64,000 nt of DNA, from assembly GCF_004801285.1 (NCBI RefSeq), contig NZ_SSNY01000003.1:248001-312000 (forward strand), in the 5' to 3' direction. The notes beneath the pieces were generated by a model. The model saw only the letters and a list, made by a program, of their open reading frames with translations. It ran no database searches and was not told where the DNA came from. A program made the position numbers and the translations under genes. The DNA is from Ollibium composti (lineage in GTDB: Bacteria > Pseudomonadota > Alphaproteobacteria > Rhizobiales > Rhizobiaceae). Below are positions 51,101-63,100 of this stretch, piece after piece (within the stretch, counting starts at the first letter, position 1; the number at the start of each line of letters is the position of its first letter).

Positions 51101-54100
51101 CGTGGGCGGCACCACCGCGGCGAGCATCACCGGCTCGACGATCACGGATGGCGGCATCGTGCGGGTCAACGCCTATGGCACCATGGATGTCTCCACGGTC
51201 GCGGTGGCGGCGGCGATCGCCGGTTCCTTCGGCGGCACCGGAGGCGTGTCGGTCGCGGTCTCCGTCGTCACGGCGGATGTCTCGGTCGAGAACGCGGTCA
51301 GCGCGAGCATCGCAAATTCGACGATAACCACAGGCGACCTCGTTGAAGTGAAGGCGCAGAGCGTCGAGGGCGCCGACCGGCTGAACGTCGACACGATCGG
51401 CGTCGCAGCCTCGATTTCGGTTGCCGTGGGCGGCACCTTCGCGGTGGGCGGCGCGGGCGCGGGCGTGAATGCCACGGCCTCGCTCACCAACCAGACCACG
51501 GCGGAGATCGACGGTGGCACGATCACTGCCGACCGGGTGACGGTGACGGCTCTCGACCGGGCGGACCTGGAGACGGTCACGGTTGCGGTTGCAGCCTCGA
51601 TCGCGGCCTCTGGCACGGCTTCCGTGGGCCTTTCCGGCGCGGCGGCGCTGGCGGATATCGATTACGATTCGGCGACGCGGGCGAAGATCAGCGGCGCGAC
51701 GGTCACCCAGACCGGCAATCTCGACACGCTCGTGACCGCGACGTCGGACGGCGACGTCGTGACCACGTCGGTCGCGGCGGCTGTATCGATCGCGCTTTCC
51801 GGAACGGCGGCGGTGACCGCCTCGGTGGGCGTGGCGACGGCGAGCACCTATGTCGGGACCACCACCGAAGCGCTGATCCTGGGCGGCAGCACGGTGAAAA
51901 CGCCCGGCAACCTGATCGTCGCGGCGAACGATACGTCCGTCACCGACACCTTCGTTCTGAGCGCCGCACTTGCCGTTTCCGGATCGGCATATGCCTCGCT
52001 GAGCCTCTCGGTGGCGCTTACCTTCGCCGACAACACCTATGACGGCACCGTGCGTGCTAAGATCGACGACAGCACGATCGATGTCGAGGGCGACCTGTCT
52101 GTCCTGGCCACGTCGAGCGCCAATATCGAAGTCGACGGGATTGGTGTGTCCGTTTCGATCTCGGCTTCGGCTGGAGGCTCGATCGCCGGCGCGGCCGGCG
52201 CGGCGGTCACCTCCAACACGGTGACGAGCGTCGTCGAAGCGGCGATCACCAATGCCGACACGGCCTCGGGCCAATCGGTCACGGCCGACAACGTTACGGT
52301 GGACGCGACCGAATCGCTTACCGTCGATGCCGACGCGCTTGCCGCGTCGGTGGCGGTTGCTGCCGGCATCGGCGGCGGCTCGCTCTCCATTTCGGCCGCC
52401 CTTGCGGAGAACACCAGTAAGAGCACCGTGCGCGCCGTGATCTCGAACAGCAAGGTGACGGCCGAGACCGGCTCCGTCCTGGTCGACGCGGACACGAAGA
52501 CGACGCTGACCACCAAGCCCACGGCCGTATCGGTCGCGGTCACGGCGGCGATCGGCATCGCCGCCGCCGGCGCCGGCGCGGTGGCGCGCAACACCTCCGC
52601 CTCGACCGTCACCGCCAAGATCGACGAGGACTCGACCGCCACGGCCGACGGGGCGCTGACCGTCAGGGCGACCGACACTTCGGACGCCCATGCCGAACTG
52701 CTGTCGCTCGCCATTTCCGGCGGCCTCCTCGGCCTCTCGATCGGCGTCGGCATCGCCCAGAACGACATTCACAATGCGGTGCTTGCGTCGGTGCTGGACA
52801 GCAGCGCGATCGCGGGCGGGGCGAACGACCTCTCGATCATCGCCAGCGCGACCCAGGACGTCGAGGCAAAGGCCGACGTCGTCTCCATTTCGATCTCCCT
52901 TGGCGGCGCCGGGGCCGGCGCGGTCACCCGCACCAACCTCGACAGCAATGTCGAGGCCTATGCCCGCAACGCCAACCTGACGGCCAGCGGCAACAAGGTC
53001 GTGATCGATGCCCACAGCACGCATACGGCGCGCGCGAACTCCCTCGGCACGGCGGCCGCAGGCGGTGTCGGCGCCTCGGTGGTCATAGCCGAGGCCAGCA
53101 TCGGCGGCGCGACGCGCGCCTATGCCGATGGCGCGACCTCGATCAACGCCACCGCCATGGACGTGCTTGCCAAGTCGACCACCAAGGCGCTGCCCGACGG
53201 CGTCTCGGTCGCGCTGGCCTTCGGCGGCGCAGGCAATGCCGTGATCATGAGCGGTTCCGTCGACCGGGTGACGGAGGCCTATGTCGGCGACCGCGCGCAG
53301 CAGCAGCGCGACAGGGTCGAGCCGGTGTCGAACTCGATCTATATCGGAAACACGGGTTTCCAGACCGGCGACCTCGTCACCTACAATTCGGGCGGCGGTG
53401 ACGACATCGGTGGCCTCGAGAGCGGCAAGACCTACCTTGTCATCAATGACGGCGACGGCACGATCCGCCTCGCCGAATATGTGGAGGATGAGGACACAGG
53501 CGACGCCATCTACCAGCACGATGTCTTCCTGCAGTCGCAGGGCACCGGCGCAAACCACAGCCTGACGCGGGTGAACGGCGCGCCGCTGGTCTTCAACTTC
53601 AATCCAAAGGGCAAGGTCGATCTCGCCAACGCCAATCCGGCCACGGATGCGACGACGATCACGCTGACCGGCGGCGAACTGACGATCAAGGCCCAGTCCG
53701 ATCATACGGCCACTGCGACGCCGACGAGTTTCGGCTTCGCGGCCGGCCTGTCGGTCAGCGTCGCGCTGACCGATGCGACCATCGCGGCCCAGACGCTGGC
53801 TTATGTGGGCGAGCGCGCCACGGTGAACGCCGGCGATCTCGACATCGACGCGATCTCGGACGAGACGGTGAACTCCGTCAACACCACAGTTGCGCTCGGT
53901 GGCGGCGTTTCGGTCAATGTCTCTATGGCCACGGCCACGATCGACAGCCAGACCGAGGCCTTTGTCGGCGCCCGCGCCGGGCACGCGCCGTCACCGGGCG
54001 GCGCCGTCAACATCACGCTCCACGATACCGACACATCCGCCGGCATCGCCGATATTTTCGCCCAGGGCGACAGCAGCGCGACGGCGAAGGCCGACGGCGG

Positions 54101-57100
54101 CACAGGCTCCTTCGGCATCGCCGCCACGGTCTTCATGCCGACGGCGGAAAACAGCGCGGCGATCTTCGCCTATGTCGGCGAAGGCACGACGCTGACCGCG
54201 GACGATCTGACGGTGAAGGCCGCGACCGGACCGGCCGGGCCGATGAAGGCCTACGCCGACAGCGTCGCCGGGACGATCTCCGGCATCGCCTCGATCAATG
54301 CGCTGATCGCACCGTCGCGCGTCACCGGCCAGGTCGAAGCCTTCGTCGGCGCACAGGAGGCGAATGTCTCCTCGAGCACCGCGAGCCCGGTTCTGATCAT
54401 CGCCGGCACCGACGCCGGCGACGGCGATGTCGATGTGATCGCGGACGCCTCGATGCAGGCGGATGCTGAAATCCACGGGGTTTCCGGCTCCTTCGGCCTC
54501 GACATCTCCTATGTCCGGCCGACGGCGGAAATCGCGGGCGCGACGCGAGCCTATGTCCGTGACGGCGTCGACATAAGCGCCGAGCGGTTGAAGGTGCAGG
54601 CGGGCTCTTCGAATTCCGACCGCATCGACTACACCGCCAACGCGACGACCTTCACCGCCGGCTTCTCCGGCGTCGCGGGCATCAGCCTCGGCGATGCGGA
54701 GGCGATTGCCGGCGGCACCGTCGAGGCCTTTGTCGGCGCACCGGTCGGCCGTGCGGTAGGTGGCTCGGATGACGGTGTGATCGACATCGACGAGCCGGTC
54801 ACGATCAACGCCTGGTCGGACCTCAACGCCAACGCTCTCCTTTCCAAGCTCAATGCGTCCTTGTCCGTCACCGTGAACGATCTGACGACCAACGCCAGGG
54901 TCTCGGGCATGACCCGGGCGTTCTTCGGGCAGGGCGGCGACCTTCTGGCGCCGGGTCTCACCATTATGGCCGATGGCGACTACGACGCGGTCGGCGAGAC
55001 TAACGTGGTCAGCATCGCCGGCATCGTCGGCGTGTCGGACCTGACCGCGAACGCCACCGTCTCGGGCACCGTCGACGCCCATGCGGGTGCTGGCGCAAAG
55101 ACCACGCCGTCGGACGATATCGGCAAGATCGACCTGGGCGGCGGCACGCTTTCGATCACCGCCAACGGCAACATGCTGGCGAAGCCCGATCTGCTCGACG
55201 TCGGCATCTCGGGCCTCGCCGATGTCGGCATCGTTGGGATGAACGCGACCGTCAATGGCGCCGTGCGCGGCTATATCGGCGAGGGCATGGATGTCGATGC
55301 CGGCAACGTCAACGTCACCGCGACCGCGCCGCAGATGGAGGCGAAGTCCGACCTGTTCTCGTTCAGCCTGGCGGGTGCGGCGTCGGTCAGCAGCGTCACG
55401 TCGTCCGCCACGTCGAGCGGCGTGGTCGAAGCCTATATCGGCGCCAACGCGGCCGATGCCGCGCATAATGTGACGACGGATGTCGACGTCGGCACGACGG
55501 GCACGATCAACGTCTTCACCGACGCTTTCATGAAAGCCGACGCGAATGTCGACGGCGGCGGGTTCGGAGGGCTCCTCGAACTCTCGCTCTACGAAGTCAC
55601 GGCGACCGTTTCGGGCCGCGTGTCGTCCTATGTGCGCGACGGCGTCGATCTCGACGCCGGGACCCTCAACGTGAAGGCGGGCGTCGACGGAAGCGACCGC
55701 GTGACGATGCTCGCGACCGCGCACTCGACCGCCGGCAATGTGAGCCTGGGCGCCGCGGTGCAGGACATCGCCCCGACGGCAAATGTGACGGGAATCGTCG
55801 AGGCCTTCATCGGCGCTCCGGCGGAAATCGACGCCGGCGGCTCGGCTGACGCCAATATCACCGTCTCCAATTCGCCGCTCAACGTGCTGGCCTATTCCGA
55901 CATCGACGCCACCGCGAGCGTGGAGGGCGGCAGCGGCTCGCTCGCCGTCTCGGTCAACGCCTACAGGCCGACCGCGAATGCGGGCGGCACGACGCGCGCC
56001 TTTGCCGGCGACGGCACGAAAGTGTCCGCCGGCACGCTCAAGCTCTTCGCCGACGGCGACGCGCGGGCCGATGCCGACCTGTTCTCGCTCACGCTTTCGG
56101 GCGTGGCCTCGGTGAGTGTGCTGAGGCCGGAGGCGAACGTCACCAACAATGTCGAAGCCTATATCGGACGAAACCTCGACGAGGCGACGGGCGACGGCGC
56201 CGAGATCACGCTCTCGGGCGCGGCGGATGTCGACGCTATCGGGCGCAGCATCGCCGAGGCGACCGGAACTGGCGTCGCGGTGGCCCTTGCCGTCGGCGTA
56301 AGCGACGTGAACGCGCTGGCGACGCTGGCCGGCAAGACGCGGGCCTATATCGGCAAGAACACCACGCTTGGCGCGACCACGGTGGACCTGCGGGCCGAGG
56401 AAGCCTCGGCCAAGGCCAGGGCTTACATCGAATCTGGCTCGGGCGGGCTGATCGCGGCCGTGACCTCCCTCGAACCCGTCGCGGTCGGAAGCCGCGAAAC
56501 CGGCGCGCTGGTCGGCGATGGAGCCCATGTGACCCTGAGCGGCAGCTTCACAGCCACCGCGCGCACCGAAACCGGCCAGCCGCTGGCCGACGCTTCGGTT
56601 TCCGGCGGCTCGGGCTCGGGCGGGGTGGCGGTCAACGTGCTGAAGGCGACCGCTGTCGTGGGCGACGGGGACGTGAACGGCGACGGGATCAACGACGATC
56701 CCGACATCGTCGGCTTCACCCTGTCGCCTTCCTCGACCCGCGCGGCGATCGGCAATGACGCCAGCATCTCGGCCACGTCCATCACGCTCGACGCGAAGGC
56801 CAACACCGACGCCGCCGCCAACGTGACCGCGGGCAGCGGAGCGGGAATCGCGGCCGGCAACGTAACCACCATCAACGCCAATTCGGGCCACGACACCGTG
56901 GCCAGCATCGGCGACCGGTCCACCGTGACGGCGACGAACGGCGCTGTGACGCTGCTGGCCAACGGCACCACGACGGCCAGCCCGTCGTCCGACACGGGCG
57001 GCGGTGCGCTCGGCATCAACTTCAACGTCGCGACGCTGAAGACCGTGGTGTCTTCCAACACCACGGCGGCCATCGGTGGCGGCGGCACGTTGACCGCGCA

Positions 57101-60100
57101 GAGCCTGCGGCTCGACGCCCAGGCCAGCCATACCGCGACCGGCGTCGCCACTTCGGGCGGCGGCGCGGGTATCGCCGATATCGCCAGCCTCGACAGCCGC
57201 GCCGAAGACCATGGCTCGGCCAACGTCGCCATCGGCAAGGCGGGCGATGCGACGGGTGCGACCATCACCACCTCCGGAGCGGCGGGCATCGACGCCGACG
57301 CCAGGCTGACGTCGAACGTGCGCTCGGCGGCCAGCGGCGTGGGCTTCGCCCTGATCGCGGGCGTCCAGTCCGTCAAGACGACGGCGCTGAACGAGAGCGC
57401 GGCGACCGGCTATATCGGTGACAATGTCCACATCACTGTCAATGGCGGCGGCGACTTCGACCTCAAGGCCGATCTCGACGGCTATGCCGTCGGCAAGGCT
57501 TCCTCGGTGGGCGGCGCCGCGGTGGAGGTCAAGGACTCCACCACCGATGTCGACTTCAAGGCGAAGACCGCAATAAGCAATGGCAGCGGCGGCAGCATCT
57601 TCGCCGACGGCAACGTCAATATCGCGGGCGAACTCAACTTCGACGAAACCGCCGGGCCTGGCGGCAAGTTCCGCACCACGGCTCAGGGCTATGGCGCCAT
57701 CGGCGATGCCGACAATGCCGGCGGCGGCTTGGCGTCGGTGCAAGGCGGCACCGTGGACGTCGACGCCAACTCGACGCTGAACGTGTCGATCGGCAACGGC
57801 CTGTCGCTCACTTCGGACGGCGGCGACATCAACATTTCGGGCAGGCATTCCAATCAGGCCTATGGCACGCTCCAGAACGCGGGTGGCGGCCTGGTGGCGG
57901 TTTCCACCGGAACGGTGACGGCCGATGCCACGGGTTCGACCACGGTCGGGTTCACCGGCGATGTCGATCGCGGCGTGGCCAACAGCGCGAACAATCTGAA
58001 CGTGCTCGCCGAAACTGCCTCGATCTCGAATACGAACATGAGCGCCTCCAGCGGCGGCGCGATCAACGTGCAGGCGGATTCCGGATCGATCACGGCGACG
58101 ACGAACACCACCCAGACAGTGAATTTCGCCGGCGACGGCAGCGTGATGCGCCTGGGCGGAAACATCCACGTCACCGCCAACCTCACCACCGACGCGGATT
58201 CTTCGACCCAGTCGGCAGGCGGCGGCATTGTCGCGGTCCAGACCCTCAATCCGACGGCGCATTCGACCGGCGCCGTGACTTTCAACGTCGGCAGCTCCGA
58301 GAACGTGACCGCCGGCAAGGAACTGAAACTCAGCGCCAGCCATGGCGGGGACGCGCAGCCGGTGTCCGACGGCACCATCCAGAGCGCGAACGGCAGCACG
58401 GAAACCATCGACTTCGGCCTGCCGCACCTTCTGGCGACGGGCGCGCAGGTTTCCTTCAACGGCGCGAACGGCAATGGGCTGACGAGCGGCCGCGAATACA
58501 ACGTCATCGTCCGCGGCCCCAACGCCATCAGCCTCGGCGAGGTGTTTGGTTCCGGCGCGGTCAACACGGAATTCGACACGATCACCGTTGAAGGGCACAA
58601 GTTCAACAGCGGCTGGGACGAGGCCGGATGGAACCAGGCCAACGCCGACGTGGTCGTCTACCAGTCGGGCGGCGCCGACACGATCAACGGGCTTACCAAC
58701 GGAACGGCCTATGGCGTCCTGGTGATCGATGAGAACACGATCAAGTTGCAGGCGATCGGCCAGAACCTCGTCACCGATACGGTCTCGCGCTCTGCGATAA
58801 GCAGTGCCAACGACACGATCACCTACGCGAACCACAACTTCGCCGATGGCACGGCGATCACCTATCGCGTCAACCCCGCCAAGGCGTTTGCGGGCAACTT
58901 CATCGACGCCACGGTCAGCATTCCCAATTCGGGCGGCGCCCCCTCCGTCGCCTTCGACGCGCTCAACCGGATATTCATCAAGAGCCACGGCTTCACCGCG
59001 GGCCAGGAACTGGTCTATCACGGGCCGGGCATCTCCTATGGCGGAGGTGTTTATTTCAACGGCACCACCCAGGTGGCCCTGCCGGCCGGCACCATTGTCG
59101 AAGGCCAGCATGTCTTCGTCGCCAGCAGCGGTCTGTCGACCGACTATTTCCGTCTGGCGCTCACCTCTCAGGATGCCCTCGGCTATACCGACACGAAGGG
59201 CACGGCGGACCCGGATGACGACGTGCCTCGTGGCGCGAACCCGCTTAATCTTTTCCAGGGCAGCGCGACATCGGAGCACTCCATACGAGCTGCGGCGGAT
59301 GAGCCGCTTGAACTGTCCGGCGGCGGCAAGCTGGTCGACGGGCGCACCTACTACGTCCGCGACGCGACGACGAACACCTTCAAGCTCGCCGAGACATCGG
59401 GCGGCACGGCCCTCAACTTCGCGCTCGGCGCGACCAGCGGCGGCACCCACAAGTTTGCCATCGAGGGCCTCGATCTCGGCGACGGCGGCCCGTCTTCGGG
59501 CCAGGAACTGCTCTTTGATATTTCGAGCGGCCTCTCCGGCAGTTTCGACGGCATCGGCGGCGCGCTCGGCTTCGCGACTCCCTCCGGCGGGGACGGCACG
59601 GCCAGCGCGTCCTCGACCGGCGGCTCGGGCGGCGGCGTCAATGTGCAGGACTCGACCGCTATCGCGACGTCCTCCGTCTCCACCAACCTCACGGTCGCCG
59701 ACGGTGCGCACCTCAAGGGCGAGACCGTTGTCATCGAGACCAACAGCCGCATGGGCGTGAGCGCCACGGCCGACGGCGCCGGCGGCGGCGGCATCCAGGT
59801 TGGTGTCGCCGGGGCCGAGGCCAGCGGCAGCAACACCTCGACGATCACCATCGGCAACGCCACCATCGAAGCGATCGCCGACCTGACCATACAGACGAAG
59901 CTGGACAGCGACGTCACCAGCCAGGCCTCGTCGGACGGCGGCGGCGGCATTGCCGTGCTTCTTGCCGACGCCAGCTCCGATCTCGATTTCGGAACGCTGA
60001 TCAGCGTCAACGGCAAGCTGACGGCAGGCGGTGCCGTCAATGTCCAGACCAATGTCGACAATTTCGCCGACAGCCAGGTCACCGCCTATGGCGGCGGCTT

Positions 60101-63100
60101 CGGCGCGGGGACGGATATCAACGCCGACTCCTTCATCGATAACGAAACGGGCTTCAAGGGCAGCGAGATCCACCTTCTCGGCAATGCCGACGTGACCGGC
60201 AACACCGTGGCCATCAAGTCGGAGATCACCCGCCAGAAGAACCGGGCCTATACCGACACCGTCGCCGGCGGCGTCGGCGGCGCGGCGCTGGCGTCCTCGG
60301 ACGCGCGCGTTTCCAGCGACAACACCGTCATCCTCGACCACGGCTCGTTCATCGTCGGCAATTCGCAGGTCCTCATCCAGGCGAAGTATGACGGAACGGA
60401 CAACAACGCCCGGTCCAAGGCGCGCTTCTATGCCTTCGCCGGCTACTCGCGCGCTCGCGGCACGGCGGACCTGACGGAAAACGGCAAGATCGAGGGTCAT
60501 TGGGAAGCGATCATCAAGACCGCGGATCTCGATGTGAACGTGCTCAACAGCTTCGTGGCGGCCAATCATCGCGCGAGCGGCGACGCGGGCGGCGTCTATA
60601 TTGGCCCGGCGGACGACGAGCCCAACCGGAACAACCCCGTGCTCAAGCGGGAAATCTTCTGGGAGGCTCACGTCATCCTTCTGGGCGAGCCCAATCCCTA
60701 TCTGCACATCGACAAGGACGGCTACATCCGCTCGCTGTCGAACATCAAGTTCCTCGGCATCAATGAAGGCAAGGGTGTCAACGACCAGCTCGAAGCCTTC
60801 GATCCGGGCAACAAGCAGGTCGTGCTGGACGATATCGTCTTCGACCGTGCCGGCGACGCAACCTTCTTCGCCAGTGCCATTTCCGGTGAGGAAGACGGCG
60901 TCATCTGGGGCAATGAGGGGCTTATCGAGAGCCAGCGGAGCTGGGATTCCGTCACCATCATCAACGAATCCGAATGGGATCTGGTCATCAACCACATCGA
61001 CACCATCGACGGTGGCGCGGTGGTCAAGGTGCAGGTGGACCACATCCCCTATGATGGCGGCGATTCCAGCAACAACACCTCGAACACGGCCGGCACGGTC
61101 GGCAATACGTTCGAGTTCCGCCTGAACCTGCTCTACCCGCAAACCGCGGTGCGTATCCTCAACATGGATCACGCGCTGGAGCACCCCATCGATCCGCTTT
61201 CGGCGCCGATCTTCGGCACCACGGCCCTGAACGAGCCCCACAGCGACATCATCCTGCTGGGCGGAATCGAGAACACCTTCGGCCACACCCAGATCGTCAA
61301 CGAACGCGGCAATATACGGGCCGACGAGCGCGACCAGGTGGTGAATGACACCACGGCCGGGAAGCCATCGGTCTTCAAGACGCCGATCTTCGACGAAGCG
61401 CTGATCCGCACCAACACGATCGAACTCGAGGCAAGCGGCGACATCGGCGACCAGACCGCGGCGTCCTTCGGTTCGGGCGACAGCACTCGCGCCCGCAAGG
61501 CGCTGGAAGTCGAGCTGATGCGCATCAACCATGCCGTCGGAAGCGCGGACGAGGTCGAGCTCAAGGAAATCTCGCTGACGGCCGAAGCCGGCGGTGACGC
61601 CGTGCTCGACATCACGCTGCATGACCGCACGACCAACAGCGGGCCGCTGACCGTCGAGATCGAGAAGATCACGGCGGGCGACGACGTCGATGTGGTGATC
61701 AACGACAGCAAGGCCGGCAATGCGCCCTCGACGCTGACCGGCGTGACGGTACAGACCTACGACCCGCCGAATCTGACGACGACAAAAGACCGGACCGGCC
61801 CCTACTTCCGCTATTGGAGCCCGGACGAGGACGGCGGCGCGGCCTATTACGATTTCATTGCCCGCACCCTCAACACCACGGCGACCGAGGTGGATTCGAC
61901 CTACATCTTTGCCGAAGTCCGCGCCGGCGACGACATCGACATCGGCCATGTCTCGACCAACGACGTCTATCCGAACAACCTGCCCGGCGAGGAAAACCGG
62001 AGCTATCGGACCACGGACATTTCCTACGGCACCATGGATCCGGTCCTGAAGACCACGCCGATCACGGTGACGCCGGCGACGTCGTCCACGACGGTGAACT
62101 TCATCGTCTTCGGCGACGTGGACTGGTCTGCCGGCACCCCGATTGACGAGGAGGGCGGCGGCGAACAGATATTCCTGACCACCGACGGCTTCATCAAGGC
62201 GCAGGAACTGGCCGGCGACATGCTGGTCGGCCATATCCATTCGACCGACGACGATGTGACGCTTTGGTCCGGCGCGAAGATCCTCGATGCCGACGGAACC
62301 GCGACGGTGGACGTCACGGGCGTCAACATCACGATGTATTCAGGCGTTGCGACCGGCGCCTCCAATGATGCCGTCCTCGACGAGATCTTCGGCGTGCACG
62401 GCCTGAACAAGACGCCGGGCGGCCTGTCCGTCCCGACCGGCGTTCAGAACCCGTCCACCGGCGGCATCGGACTGGCGGGCGACTTCCTGGAAATCAATGT
62501 CGACCGCAACAACGGGTCCGGCGTCCTCAACGCCTTCGACAACAACGCGTCGATCACGTCCCATGGCGGCATCTTCCTCGACGAGCTGACCGGCCCGATG
62601 GAGGTCGATACCGTCTGGTCGATCGACAATGTCAGCCTGCGCACCGTCGACGGCTCGATCCGCGACGCACGCAACAACGGCCTCGGCGACAATCTTGCCA
62701 ACGTGCTCGGCCAGACCGTCGATCTCGATGCCAACGGCGCCGGTGCGAACATCGGCTCGTCGGGCAACGATCTCGAGATCAACAGTTCGCGCGGTTCGCC
62801 GGCGCTCACCCTCGACGCGGCTGGCGACGATGTCGCCATGGAGGCGACGGACAACATCTACGTGACCGAGACGGACGGGCTGCTCAGGCTCGTGCTCGCC
62901 CACACCTATACCGGCGACATCCGCATCACCGTGCATGAAACGGCCGAGACGGACGAGCATCTGCACCTGGTCGACAGCGGTTCGGCGCGCTTTGCCGAAA
63001 GCACGTTCCGCAACGCCCAGCCCGACGCACCGCGTCTCATCCCGCACGGCCAGATTTTCGCCGAGAACGGCAAGGTCACGCTGCTGGTCGGCGACAATGT

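Noticed and set aside
49869..53984. 1,371-codon minus-strand open frame
   Set aside because: Same situation as the longer antisense frame: composition follows the complementary codons of the giant gene and no domain is seen.
53991..62240. 2,749-codon minus-strand open frame
   Set aside because: Its translation is low-complexity Arg/Val/Asp/Gly sequence with no start context or domain. It lies wholly opposite the giant gene, whose frame shows coherent repeats, so it is a GC-bias shadow.
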